Assembly: GCA_937958995.1 (NCBI GenBank) | Contig: CALGAP010000004.1 | Coordinates: 62,001 to 126,000 of the forward strand | Length of the DNA: 64,000 bases | Direction: 5' to 3' | DNA from: an uncultured Chitinophagaceae bacterium | GTDB lineage: Bacteria > Bacteroidota > Bacteroidia > Chitinophagales > Chitinophagaceae | Shown: piece after piece, positions 15,707 to 24,858 of the stretch | How the letters are laid out: every line of letters starts with the position of its first letter | How positions within the stretch are numbered: the first letter of the stretch is position 1 | Translations under genes and position numbers: made by a program | Notes under the pieces: model-generated | Database searches by the model: none | The model's input: only the letters and a program-made list of their open reading frames with translations | What the model was told of the DNA's origin: nothing

Positions 15707-18700
15707 TTAGAATGTTACGTTCAGGTTCAGACCATATCTTTTGGTGCTGGGAGCGCCACCGGTTTCAACACCCTGTGTAAAACCACTCACTACAGAGTTC
15801 ATGTCGGGGTCGAAATTGGTGTACTTCGGCAGTTTCGGCGCATAGTACCAAAGGTTGCGGCCCGTAGCGGAAATGGTGATATTGGTCAGTTTGATTGACC
15901 TTACCAATTTAGAAGGCAGGGTATAAGAAAGACCAATTTCCCTTAACCTGTAAACGGTACCATCAAAGACGGAATATTCAAATGCACCGTTGGTAGCGAA
16001 GCTGGCGCCTGTACCGGCAGTGAAGAATAAGTCGTTCCAGGTAACTTTTGTCTGGTTGGGAACAGTCTTGCCACCTACCAGCAGCGGAACGTAGTGGTTC
16101 AGGCCATCAGCACCTGTAACGGCGTTGGGGTTGCCATAAATGCCGGAGATAACTGCAAATTTTTCCCTGTCTTCAGTATCCTTTGTAACACCTCTACCCA
16201 GCATGCTGCTGATAGTTTCTGAATAGAAGTCACCACCATATGTCACATCAAAGAGGAAGTTTAATGTAAAACCTCTCCAGCTGAAAGAGTTGTTCAAACC
16301 AGCTTTGAAGTCGGGGTTGGGATCACCCACCATACCCTGGTTGGGCTCAACCAAAGGCATACCCGAAAGGGGATGAATCAGCAGTTGGCCGGTTTCCGGG
16401 TCGCGGGCAGAGTATGATCCGCGGAGATAACCAAACGGCATTCCGGGCTCAGCCCAGTTGAAGCCACCCAGCTGCCTGCGCAATACACCTTCAATCAATT
16501 CTTCAACTGTGTTTATGTTCCTGGTGAAGATGACGCGTACATTCCAGTTGAAGTCTTTGTTTTGAAGTGGAGTTACATCAACCGCTGCTTCAATACCCTT
16601 GTTGCGGATAGCGCCAAAGTTGGTGAGGAATGAAGAGTAACCTGTTGTCTGGGGCAGGTTGATCGCGTCGATCAGGTCGGTAGATTTCTTATTGTACCAG
16701 GTCACTTCAAAGCCTGCACGGCCATTGAAGAATCTTGTTTCTGCACCCAACTCAATTTCTGATGAAAACTCAGGAGTGAGTTGGGGGTCAACAGCGCGTC
16801 CGCCTCTTGTTGACAGCGGCTGTCCCAGGAAGCCTGCGGCGCTGAGGCTGTAAACGAGCTCACCCAGTAAAGCGGGCGCATCGCTACCTACACGTGCATA
16901 ACCCGCACGGATCTTACCGTAATCGAGCCAGCTTGGTTTATCCTTAAGCAACTCGGTCCATACCAGTGATGTTGATACACCGGGATAGAAATACTGCGCA
17001 TTTTCGTAGGGCAGTGTTGAAGTAAGGTCCACCCTGGAGGTTACGTTGAGAAACACAAAGTTTCTGTAACCAAGAGAAGCGTCGGCGAAGAAACCAACCA
17101 GCCTTCTCTTTGACCTGTTATCGCCTGAGAATGTCTGGCGACGGGTATTCTGCAGGTTATACTGACCGGGAATCACGAAGTCAACACCATACACCTGTTG
17201 GTGACGGCTGTTTCTTTCGTTTACTTCCATACCCGCGTTGATATCAAGTGTCCAGTCATTCGAAATTCTCGGGTTGAACACCGCAAGAAGTCTTCCGTTG
17301 ATTTCCTGCTGTTTACTCACAACTTCTGTAATTGTACCCAGTGCGTTGTCTGCACCGCCGTACGAAGATTTATCAATGATCTGGTCGCGGAACAATGTGT
17401 AGTTGTTTACACCACCACTGAATTCCAGTCTTGCCCAGTTATTGAATTTGTAAGAAGCCCTGAGGTTAGCCACCAGGCGGTCGTCGATGGAGGTGATAGT
17501 GTTGTGATAAGCACCCCAGATAGGGTTAGTGTATTGACCATCGTTGAAACCGATCTGGCGTCCTGACTTGTCTTCAGACGGCCAGCCGGCAATATCCCAG
17601 TTCCTGGCCATAGTGTAAGTACGGCCCCACTGTGAAAGGAAGGACTGTGCCTGGCCGATGAAGCCACCAACTTGTTTTGAACGCGCGTAAGAAACGTTGG
17701 CGCCGATGGTGAGTTTACCAACAGCGGTTTGTCCGCCCACGCTCATATTACTCTTGCGATAGCTCGAGTTGGTGATATATCCATCCTGGTCGAGGTGAGA
17801 AAGCGTTACGTTGAATAATGTATTGCCTTCGCCACCGCTCAGGCCTACGGAGTGCTCCATAAGATGACCGGTATTGAAAAGCTTGGCCACGTTGTCGGGC
17901 ACTGGTTTGTAAGCGATTCTACCATTGGGGAACAACTCAGGATATGAAGCATACATGGTGGCCCAGGTAGAGGCGGGAATGGAGTCGATGCCTGATGCGG
18001 AAACGCCAATTACGTTACCGCTGAGGTCATAAATAACACCTTTACCAAACCTGGCACCCCAGGAACCGTTGGAAGGCTGCGCCCTGTAGTTGGCGCCGGC
18101 ACCGTACAGGTTCTGGAACTCGGGAATGTCGGCTATTTTTTCCCAGCTGTAACCAGCGCGATATGTTACGTTGAGCGACTTAGCGCCTTTTTTCGGGCTG
18201 CCCGATTTGGTAGTGATCAGCACAACGCCGTTAGAAGCGCGCGATCCATACAGTGAAGCAGCTGCCGAACCTTTCAACACGCTGATAGATTCAATGTCGT
18301 TGGGGTCGAGGTTGTTGATACCTGAACCATAGGTACCACCGCCGCTGAATGGGTTGGTGGTATTGATCAGTGGGTTGCTGTAAGGAACACCATCCACTAC
18401 AATCAGAGGTTCGGTACCGCCGGTGAAGGTGGTAACACCCCTGATCTGGATGCGCGAAGCGGCGCCCGGTGCGCCCTGGCCCGCGCGAATGTCAACGCCG
18501 GGAATTTTACCTGCCAATGTATTCAACACATTGGACTCTGACTTCTGAAGCATCGTTTGTGGGTCAACTTTAGAAACCGCATAGCCCAGTGCGCGTTCCT
18601 GTTTCTTGATACCCATGGCCGTTACCACTACTTCAGACAAATTTTCCTTTGCGGGCGCAAGTGTAATCTCAAGCTGAGTACTTGTGCCGACGGTTACCTC

Positions 18701-18937
18701 TTTGGAAGCATAGCCTACCCCGGAGATAACCAACACATCACCACGTTGTGCTGTGATGGAGAATCTGCCTTCAACGTCTGTAGTGGTACCTGATTTTCCT
18801 TTAACGAGGACCGAAACGAAGGGAATTGGGGCCCCCTGCTCATCTGTGACTCTGCCGGAGATGGTCAGAGTTTGTGCTTTGCCGGCTATGACAAAACATA
18901 GCATTGCCAGCAAAAAACTGGTCAGTTTTTTTCTCAT
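15707..18937 (-). CDS. SusC/RagA-family TonB-dependent outer-membrane transporter
   Basis: The 1076-residue protein carries a signal peptide, a carboxypeptidase-like regulatory (CarbopepD_reg_2) domain (about 25-105, LTISGRVTDEQGAPIPFVSV), and then a plug domain opening with LSEVVVTAMGIKKQERALGY. The plug includes IQIRGVTTF and the 'LKGSAAASLYGSRASNGVV' SusC signature. A 22-strand barrel fills the remainder and ends in an aromatic C-terminus. It imports a TonB-energised substrate together with SusD. No FecI/FecR pair or hybrid two-component system precedes it, so regulation is not visible here. It is the first gene of the SusC-SusD-lipoprotein operon. Confidence 0.97.
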   Translation of the reverse strand: MRKKLTSFLLAMLCFVIAGKAQTLTISGRVTDEQGAPIPFVSVLVKGKSGTTTDVEGRFSITAQRGDVLVISGVGYASKEVTVGTSTQLEITLAPAKENLSEVVVTAMGIKKQERALGYAVSKVDPQTMLQKSESNVLNTLAGKIPGVDIRAGQGAPGAASRIQIRGVTTFTGGTEPLIVVDGVPYSNPLINTTNPFSGGGTYGSGINNLDPNDIESISVLKGSAAASLYGSRASNGVVLITTKSGSPKKGAKSLNVTYRAGYSWEKIADIPEFQNLYGAGANYRAQPSNGSWGARFGKGVIYDLSGNVIGVSASGIDSIPASTWATMYASYPELFPNGRIAYKPVPDNVAKLFNTGHLMEHSVGLSGGEGNTLFNVTLSHLDQDGYITNSSYRKSNMSVGGQTAVGKLTIGANVSYARSKQVGGFIGQAQSFLSQWGRTYTMARNWDIAGWPSEDKSGRQIGFNDGQYTNPIWGAYHNTITSIDDRLVANLRASYKFNNWARLEFSGGVNNYTLFRDQIIDKSSYGGADNALGTITEVVSKQQEINGRLLAVFNPRISNDWTLDINAGMEVNERNSRHQQVYGVDFVIPGQYNLQNTRRQTFSGDNRSKRRLVGFFADASLGYRNFVFLNVTSRVDLTSTLPYENAQYFYPGVSTSLVWTELLKDKPSWLDYGKIRAGYARVGSDAPALLGELVYSLSAAGFLGQPLSTRGGRAVDPQLTPEFSSEIELGAETRFFNGRAGFEVTWYNKKSTDLIDAINLPQTTGYSSFLTNFGAIRNKGIEAAVDVTPLQNKDFNWNVRVIFTRNINTVEELIEGVLRRQLGGFNWAEPGMPFGYLRGSYSARDPETGQLLIHPLSGMPLVEPNQGMVGDPNPDFKAGLNNSFSWRGFTLNFLFDVTYGGDFYSETISSMLGRGVTKDTEDREKFAVISGIYGNPNAVTGADGLNHYVPLLVGGKTVPNQTKVTWNDLFFTAGTGASFATNGAFEYSVFDGTVYRLREIGLSYTLPSKLVRSIKLTNITISATGRNLWYYAPKLPKYTNFDPDMNSVVSGFTQGVETGGAPSTKRYGLNLNVTF

Positions 18938-19414
18938 GTGCGTTGGTTTTGTAGTTACAAGACTTTTTTTGTCTTACTGAAATGTAAGATGTTTTATCTA
19001 TAAATACGCATTTATTGTTGACAGGTTTCCAAATTTTGACGACGAAGGGTATGGAGAAAATAGCTGCGAAAAATGCTCTCAACTCGTTTGAAATGGTGAA
19101 GAAATGTTCAAACGTTGTTCTTGTAACTAGTTTATTTTCTTAACGCTGCGACTAACCGTTATGCCACGAAGATTTACGTAGCAAGATTACAATTTCTCAC
19201 ACCTTGTTTACCGATTTTAACCCGCGCCATTTTTTAAGTGTGCGGCACAAAAACTGATATATTTTTTTAAATAATGCTTTGCGGTGGCCCGGGGTGTTGG
19301 AGCTGATGAGCGCGATGGCATTTAACCGTGGGCTATATTCGAAAAGGTAAAATAGCTGCCATGATGAAAACCAGGATGTAAAGCAGTAACTTCATTTTCG
19401 TTGGTTTTAGGGCG
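18938..19414. other. Intergenic region upstream of the SusC operon
   Basis: No full gene is supported. The stretch must hold the operon promoter, but I found no TAnnTTTG box on the minus strand. A 20-residue hydrophobic ORF (MKLLLYILVFIMAAILPFRI, minus, 19333-19395) is present; I cannot tell whether it is expressed. Confidence 0.4.
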
Positions 19415-19764
19415 TTGAAAGGTGCCATAAGTATAAAATGGAAAGTAAATGTTACAGCGTGCTGGGCAGGCAATTTGAAGACTGAAGAGGTGAAGTATGG
19501 AAGTCTGAAAGAGTTTGAAGGCGAATATTTTGGAGAAGAAGTAGGCACATGGTATTCGTTTATTGTGCGGGGTGATGTGCTGGTAATGCGGCTTGGAAAC
19601 TGGGGGAAGTTGAATTGAAGAGGTTGGGCGAGAATAAGTTTTCGGGTTCGGGTGAGGAAGTGTTCGCGTTCGAGATAGAGTTTGAAAAAAAGAAAGGGAG
19701 AGTGAATGGGTTCAGGGTGACGAATTTTGGGGTGAGAGGGATGTGGTTTGGGAGGGTGAGGTGA
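19415..19764 (+). pseudogene. Frameshifted remnant of a serine-hydrolase C-terminal (DUF3471-type) domain
   Basis: One frame reads SLKEFEGEYFGEEVGTWYSF and VRGDVLVMRLGNWG before stopping at 19618. A neighbouring frame continues with LKRLGENKFSGSGEEVFAF, EIEFEKKKGRVNGFRV and TNFGVRGMWFGRV to a TGA at 19762-19764. Joined, the pieces resemble the small beta-barrel domain found after beta-lactamase-related serine hydrolases ('L..Y.G.Y...', 'F....G.v.gf...' ). The catalytic part is absent and the frames need a shift near 19590-19610, so this looks like a decayed gene end. No ATG fits the 5' side. Confidence 0.5.
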
Positions 19765-19883
19765 GATACTTCGTTATAAACTATTTCGCCGCGACAGTCT
19801 AGATTTACTCACCATTTCACATTATTGGTATAAGAATCTGACTGGTTGTAAACCAATTTGCCTTAAACTAACTACAAACAAAA

Positions 19884-19912
19884 AAGCGACCACAACAATG
19901 TTGTGATCGCTT
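19884..19912 (-). terminator. Terminator of the tRNA-Phe transcript
   Basis: AAGCGA-CACAAC pairs with GTTGTG-TCGCTT with one mismatch; on the minus strand the stem runs into TTTTTT. It lies 11 bases after the tRNA 3' end. Confidence 0.85.
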
Positions 19913-19922
19913 CTCTTCCTCG

Positions 19923-19995
19923 TGGTGTGGGGCGGGATCGAACCGCCGACACAAGGATTTTCAGTCCTTTGCTCTACCAACTGAGCTACCGCACC
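19923..19995 (-). tRNA. tRNA-Phe (anticodon GAA)
   Basis: The minus-strand sequence folds as a cloverleaf. The D arm is GCTC-AGTTGGTA-GAGC. The anticodon arm AAGGA-CTGAAAA-TCCTT gives anticodon GAA, and the T arm is GGCGG-TTCGATC-CCGCC. The acceptor stem GGTGCGG/CCACACC pairs except for C5 opposite A68. CCA is not encoded. A terminator follows. Confidence 0.95.
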
Positions 19996-20113
19996 TTACG
20001 TTCCCTGCCTTCGTTTCCAAAAGCAGGGCAGCAAAAATAGCGTTTGAGAGGGAAAATGCCAAAAATCTAACTGCTTAATTTTCAGAGTTGCATAGCTGAA
20101 TAGACAGCCGCCC

Positions 20114-22405
20114 CTACATACCGTACTCTGCTAAAAACTTAATCCTCATAATCTTCAGCTGCTCCCAGCTATAGTTGCCATCCTCAAGCTCCTGCTGGGC
20201 TACCTGCAAGCTGGAGGTTTCGCAGCCTTTGAAGTATTCCAGGATCTCGTCCTGCTCGTGCTCGTCCAGCATCTCGTCTATAGCGTAGTCGAGGTTTAGC
20301 TTGGTGCCGCTGGCAGCAATGGTCTCCATTTCTTCCAACATCTCGTCCATGCGCCAGCCTTTGTTTTTGGCGATGGTTTCGAGGGGGATCTTTTTATCGG
20401 TTTGTTGGATGATGTAAACCTTGTTACCGCTCTTGTTGACCACGCTCTTCATTACAAAGTCGTCGGGGCGCTCGATGTTGTTTTCTTCAACATAGGCAGC
20501 AATCATCTCGATGAAGGGCTTGCCGTAACGAAGCGCCTTACCCTTGCTCACGCCCTGGCACTTTTCCAGTTCCTGCAGCGTGGTGGGGTATAAAGTGGCC
20601 ATGTCCTGCAACGATGTCTCGAGAAAGATCACAAAAGGCGGCAACCCTTTCTTCTTCGCTTCCTTCTGGCGCAGGTCTTTCAGCATGTTGAAGAGCTTCT
20701 CGTCAACAGCCGCGCCAGTGCTGGCTTCGGCGCCTTCATCGTCGTCGGCGTTGGCTTCTTCGTACAAATTGTTTAAAACGATTTTGAAGGACTTTGGTTT
20801 CTTCGCAAAGGCTTCGCCGGCTTTGGTAATCTTCAGCACGCCATAGTCCTCGATGTCCTTGCTCAGCAAGCCTTCGAGCAGCATTTGACGGATCAAAGAG
20901 TTCCAATAGTGATCGGGCTGATCGTTGCCGATGGCGAATTCGGCAATACCGTCGTGGCGGAACATGGTGATGTTCGGCGTCAGGCGGCCGATCAGGATGT
21001 TCACTACATAGTCGGTGGCAAAACTTTCATTCAAAGCCTTTACCACTTTCAGCACTTTCACCGCATTATCCTTGGCTTCAATCTGCTCTTTGGGGTGCAG
21101 GCAGTTGTCGCACTGGCCACAGTTCTCCTGCGTATATTGCTCGCCGAAATAACTCATGAGCGTACGCCTGCGGCAAACACCGCTTTCGGCATAAGCCACG
21201 GTCTCGGCAATCAGTTGCGCACCCACCTCGCGCTCGCTCAGCGGCTTGTCGCGCATCAGGTGCTCCAGTTTCGAAACGTCTTTGTGCGAATAGTACAGAA
21301 TACATTTTCCTTCCAGTCCATCGCGGCCGGCACGACCGGTTTCCTGGTAGTAGTTTTCTATACTCTTCGGAATATTATAGTGAATTACAAAACGGATATC
21401 GGGTTTGTCGATGCCCATACCAAAGGCAATGGTCGCTACAATCACCTGCACCTCTTCGTTCAGGAACTGATCCTGCCGCTCGGCGCGCAGCTTGCTGTCC
21501 AACCCGGCATGATAAGCCACCGCCTTAATACCATTGGCCATCAGCATATCGGCCAGCTCTTCGGTGGTCTTGCGGTTGAGGGTATAAATGATGCCGCTCT
21601 TGCCCTTCATCGACACAATAAAGCGCACAATACTTTTCAGCGTCTGATCTTTCTTGATCTTGGGCTGTACTTCGTAATAGAGATTGGGGCGATTGAACGA
21701 AGAAATGAAAATCTCGGGATCGCGCAGGCCCAGGTTTTTGATAATATCACTCTGCACCTTGGGAGTGGCCGTAGCCGTAAGGGCGATAATGGGAATATCG
21801 GGATTGATCTGCACCATCATCTCGCGCAGGCGGCGGTATTCGGGACGGAAGTCATGACCCCATTCCGAAATACAGTGCGCTTCGTCCACAGCGAAGAATG
21901 ATAATTTCAGATCAGAAAAAAATTCAAGGTTTTCCTGCTTGGTCAGAGTTTCGGGAGCTACATATAGCATTTTGGTGCGACCGCTCAGCAGGTCGTCGTG
22001 CACTTCGCGAATTTCTTTTTTGGAAAGTGTTGAGTTCAGGAAATGCGCCACATCGTCTTTACTGCTGTAACTGCGCACCAGGTCAACCTGGTTTTTCATC
22101 AGTGCTATCAGTGGGCTTACAATAATCGCCACGCCTTCGCTTAATATAGCGGGCAACTGGTAGCACAAACTTTTTCCGCCACCGGTCGGTTTGATGACGA
22201 ACGTATCTTTTCCGTTCAAAACATTCCTGATGATTGCTTCCTGGTTGCCTTTGAAAGAATCAAATCCAAAGTGTTCCTGCAATGCTTTCAGAAGATCCGT
22301 AGATTCGACGTTTCTGGTTTTTACGCTACCGTTTTTCTTTGTTGCAGGTTCGTTTTTAAGGACTTTACCGGATTTCGCCGGTTTCTTTTTTGATGTCGTT
22401 GCCAT
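20114..22405 (-). CDS. recQ: ATP-dependent DNA helicase RecQ
   Basis: This 763-residue protein is a full RecQ. A Lys-rich N-terminal tail (1-35) precedes the two helicase lobes (PTGGGKS near 79, DEAHCISEWGHDFRPEY, ETGRAGRDG). The four-Cys zinc motif (CRRRT...CGQCDNC), a winged-helix RQC domain, and an HRDC domain around ELEKCQGVSKGKALRYG follow. A further C-terminal helical segment (residues 660-763) is the helix-turn-helix extension usual in Bacteroidota RecQ. It unwinds 3'-5' in recombination and fork repair. Unlike the fusion helicase at 6184 it keeps the zinc module. It is divergent from kdsD, an arrangement frequent in this phylum. Confidence 0.97.
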   Translation of the reverse strand: MATTSKKKPAKSGKVLKNEPATKKNGSVKTRNVESTDLLKALQEHFGFDSFKGNQEAIIRNVLNGKDTFVIKPTGGGKSLCYQLPAILSEGVAIIVSPLIALMKNQVDLVRSYSSKDDVAHFLNSTLSKKEIREVHDDLLSGRTKMLYVAPETLTKQENLEFFSDLKLSFFAVDEAHCISEWGHDFRPEYRRLREMMVQINPDIPIIALTATATPKVQSDIIKNLGLRDPEIFISSFNRPNLYYEVQPKIKKDQTLKSIVRFIVSMKGKSGIIYTLNRKTTEELADMLMANGIKAVAYHAGLDSKLRAERQDQFLNEEVQVIVATIAFGMGIDKPDIRFVIHYNIPKSIENYYQETGRAGRDGLEGKCILYYSHKDVSKLEHLMRDKPLSEREVGAQLIAETVAYAESGVCRRRTLMSYFGEQYTQENCGQCDNCLHPKEQIEAKDNAVKVLKVVKALNESFATDYVVNILIGRLTPNITMFRHDGIAEFAIGNDQPDHYWNSLIRQMLLEGLLSKDIEDYGVLKITKAGEAFAKKPKSFKIVLNNLYEEANADDDEGAEASTGAAVDEKLFNMLKDLRQKEAKKKGLPPFVIFLETSLQDMATLYPTTLQELEKCQGVSKGKALRYGKPFIEMIAAYVEENNIERPDDFVMKSVVNKSGNKVYIIQQTDKKIPLETIAKNKGWRMDEMLEEMETIAASGTKLNLDYAIDEMLDEHEQDEILEYFKGCETSSLQVAQQELEDGNYSWEQLKIMRIKFLAEYGM

Positions 22406-22720
22406 TTCTCGAAAAGTTTCCTCCCCACGGTTGCTTTTAAGGGCTGCGAATCTAATTCATTTTCGCCGGAGCGCCAATCTTTGCAAGGGCTTTAACATTT
22501 GCGCGGGCGCAAATTTAAAGGAGACTACTTATTTTGAAATAAATATTTTTTTGGACATATTACATACTCATTTTTAGTCGGTTAAATTGGAATTCTAATA
22601 ACTTTTGGAATTCTGATTCACCCGGTCAACCGGTCGCGGAAACATAACCTTTACTTACGGATACCCTATTGATCTTAAATCATTATCAAGTAAGTTTGCG
22701 CCTTAATCAATCTACATTCA
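22406..22720. other. Divergent recQ-kdsD intergenic region
   Basis: It contains the kdsD promoter (22669-22698) and a perfect dyad ATTTGCGC-GG-GCGCAAAT (22497-22514) placed about 90 bases upstream of recQ. No gene is seen. Confidence 0.55.
22669..22698 (+). promoter_or_regulatory. Bacteroidota-type promoter of kdsD
   Basis: TTG (22669-22671), 19 bases, TAAGTTTG (22691-22698). This fits the -33/-7 consensus of the phylum and predicts a leader of about 16 nt before the ATG at 22721. Confidence 0.75.
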
Positions 22721-23695
22721 ATGCCCGTAGTGCCTGTCGTTGATATTAAAGAGGTTGCGCAAAGAACCATCCGCCAGGAAGCCGGTGCCATCGCCGGACT
22801 GGAAGCCATGATCGATGTCGATTTTGAAAGGGCTGTAAAAGCGATACTGGACTGCAAAGGGCGGCTGGTGGTAAGCGGCATTGGCAAAAGCGCCATCATT
22901 GCCCAGAAGATAGTGGCCACCCTCAACAGCACGGGCACACCTGCCATTTTCCTGCACGCCGCCGACGCTATCCATGGCGACCTGGGCATGGTGCAGCAGG
23001 ACGACGTGGTGATGGTGATCAGCAAAAGCGGCGAAAGCCCGGAGATAAAGGTGCTGCTGCCCCTCATCCGCAATTTCGGCAACACACTTATCGCCATGGT
23101 GGGCAATATGGAATCGAGCCTGGCCAAACAGGCAGATATGGTGCTGAACACCACCGTGCCGCAGGAAGCTTGTCCCAACAACCTGGCGCCTACCTCCAGC
23201 ACCACCGCCCAACTGGTAATGGGCGATGCCCTGGCTGTGGTATTAATGGAAGTAAAGGGCTTCGGCAGCGACGATTTTGCGCGCTTCCATCCGGGCGGGA
23301 CGCTGGGCAAAAAATTATACCTGCACGTTTCAGATCTCTATCGCAACAACGAGCGGCCTAAAGTGCTGCCCGACGCGAACCTGAAACAAGTGATCATTGA
23401 AATATCCAGGAAACGCCTCGGCACAACCGCAGTGGTTGACGAAAACGATACGCTGCTCGGCATCATCACCGATGGCGACCTGCGCAGAATGCTGGAAAAA
23501 GACGTGGACCTGTCGAAAGTAACCGCGCGCGAGATCATGACGGGCAATCCAAAATCCGTTTCACAAGACGCACTGGCCGTGGAGGCGCTTGACCTGCTGC
23601 GGCAATACGATATCAGTCAGCTGGCCGTTACCGATGGCGCCCGTTACCTGGGCATCATCCATTTGCACGACCTCATCAGGGAAGGGCTTATATAA
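22721..23695 (+). CDS. kdsD: D-arabinose 5-phosphate isomerase
   Basis: The 324-residue enzyme has a SIS domain (about 35-170) followed by two CBS domains (210-324), the KdsD/KpsF layout. Key motifs are VVSGIGKSAIIAQK, HGDLGMV, ISKSGESPEI and APTSSTTAQLVMGDALAV. It converts D-ribulose 5-phosphate to D-arabinose 5-phosphate, the first committed step to Kdo for lipopolysaccharide. It is followed at 71 bases by a GDP-mannose-pathway gene, so the pair links to envelope sugar synthesis. Confidence 0.97.
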   Translation: MPVVPVVDIKEVAQRTIRQEAGAIAGLEAMIDVDFERAVKAILDCKGRLVVSGIGKSAIIAQKIVATLNSTGTPAIFLHAADAIHGDLGMVQQDDVVMVISKSGESPEIKVLLPLIRNFGNTLIAMVGNMESSLAKQADMVLNTTVPQEACPNNLAPTSSTTAQLVMGDALAVVLMEVKGFGSDDFARFHPGGTLGKKLYLHVSDLYRNNERPKVLPDANLKQVIIEISRKRLGTTAVVDENDTLLGIITDGDLRRMLEKDVDLSKVTAREIMTGNPKSVSQDALAVEALDLLRQYDISQLAVTDGARYLGIIHLHDLIREGLI

Positions 23696-23766
23696 ACAAA
23701 CCAGTTGACGGGTTAACAAGTTGACAAGCTTTTTGTTAACGTGTTAGCATAACAATTCAAAAAGCA

Positions 23767-24849
23767 ATGAACAAACACCATTACGTAGCCATTATGGCCG
23801 GTGGCATCGGCAGCCGGTTTTGGCCGATGAGCCGGACGAATTATCCAAAGCAGTTTCTCGACATCCTGAACACTGGTAAAACGCTTATTCAAGCCACCTT
23901 CGAACGGTACGCATCTTTCATACCCGTTGAAAATATTTATGTAGTCACTTCGATGGAGTACGTAAATATCGTAAAACATCAACTACCCGAACTCCCTTTA
24001 CAAAATATATTGGGCGAACCATCGCGCAAGAATACCGCACCTTGCATCGCCTACATTTCTTTCAAACTACACCAACTCGATCCTAAGGCTTCGCTCATTG
24101 TAGCGCCCAGCGATCACCTCATACTCGATACGGTAGCGTTTAACAAAGTATGTCTTGAAGCGCTCAGCTTCGTAAACAAACACAATGCATTTATCACGCT
24201 CGGTATAAAACCCACCACGCCCAACACCGGTTATGGTTATATCCAGTATGAGCAACCCGCGGTGATGGATAATGTGTACAAGGTGAAAACATTTACCGAA
24301 AAACCCAACCTGGAACTGGCAAAGACCTTCATCGCCAGCGGTGAGTTTTTGTGGAATGCGGGCATATTTGTATGGCAGGTAAAAAACGTTATTGCCGCTT
24401 TTGAAAAATATCTGCCCGAAATGTATGACGTGTTTGCGGCCGATAAAGATAAATTTAACACCACCGAAGAGGCCGCGGCACTGCAACAGATATATCCTTT
24501 GTGCACCAATATCTCCATCGACTTCGGCATCATGGAAAAGGCCGACAACGTGTATGTGATTCCTTCTTCATTTGGCTGGAGCGACCTGGGCACCTGGAAC
24601 AGCGCCTACGAAAACATGGAGAAAGATTATCTCGGCAACGCAGTAGCCGGCGGCAACGTGATTGTGTTCGATGCGCAACGCAATATGGTGCATATGCCCG
24701 ATGATAAACTGGTGGTGCTGCAGGGTCTGGAGGACTATATTGTGGTTGACACCAACGACGTGCTGCTGATCTGCCAAAAAGATAAAGAGCAAGACATCAA
24801 GGAATACGTGGCCGAGGTAAAAAGAAACAAAGGCGATAAGTATCTATAA
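23767..24849 (+). CDS. manC: Mannose-1-phosphate guanylyltransferase
   Basis: The 360-residue protein is a nucleotidyltransferase opening with IMAGGIGSRFWPMSR and PKQFLDI, the pyrophosphorylase signature, followed by VAPSDHLI and the sugar-binding FTEKPN and SFGWSDLGTW motifs. It makes GDP-mannose from mannose 1-phosphate and GTP for polysaccharide and glycan synthesis. It lacks the C-terminal mannose-6-phosphate isomerase domain of the long bifunctional ManC proteins, so it is the short monofunctional form. It lies in a plus-strand run with kdsD. Confidence 0.95.
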   Translation: MNKHHYVAIMAGGIGSRFWPMSRTNYPKQFLDILNTGKTLIQATFERYASFIPVENIYVVTSMEYVNIVKHQLPELPLQNILGEPSRKNTAPCIAYISFKLHQLDPKASLIVAPSDHLILDTVAFNKVCLEALSFVNKHNAFITLGIKPTTPNTGYGYIQYEQPAVMDNVYKVKTFTEKPNLELAKTFIASGEFLWNAGIFVWQVKNVIAAFEKYLPEMYDVFAADKDKFNTTEEAAALQQIYPLCTNISIDFGIMEKADNVYVIPSSFGWSDLGTWNSAYENMEKDYLGNAVAGGNVIVFDAQRNMVHMPDDKLVVLQGLEDYIVVDTNDVLLICQKDKEQDIKEYVAEVKRNKGDKYL

Positions 24850-24858
24850 GCATGCCAT

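Noticed and set aside
20885..21901. 338-codon plus-strand ORF antisense to recQ
   Set aside because: Lies wholly inside the recQ gene and its composition is a codon-mirror of the opposite strand.
23697..23760. Repetitive GTTGACAAG/GTTAAC stretch before manC
   Set aside because: Short and imperfect; I could not define a repeat unit or a match to elements A and B.
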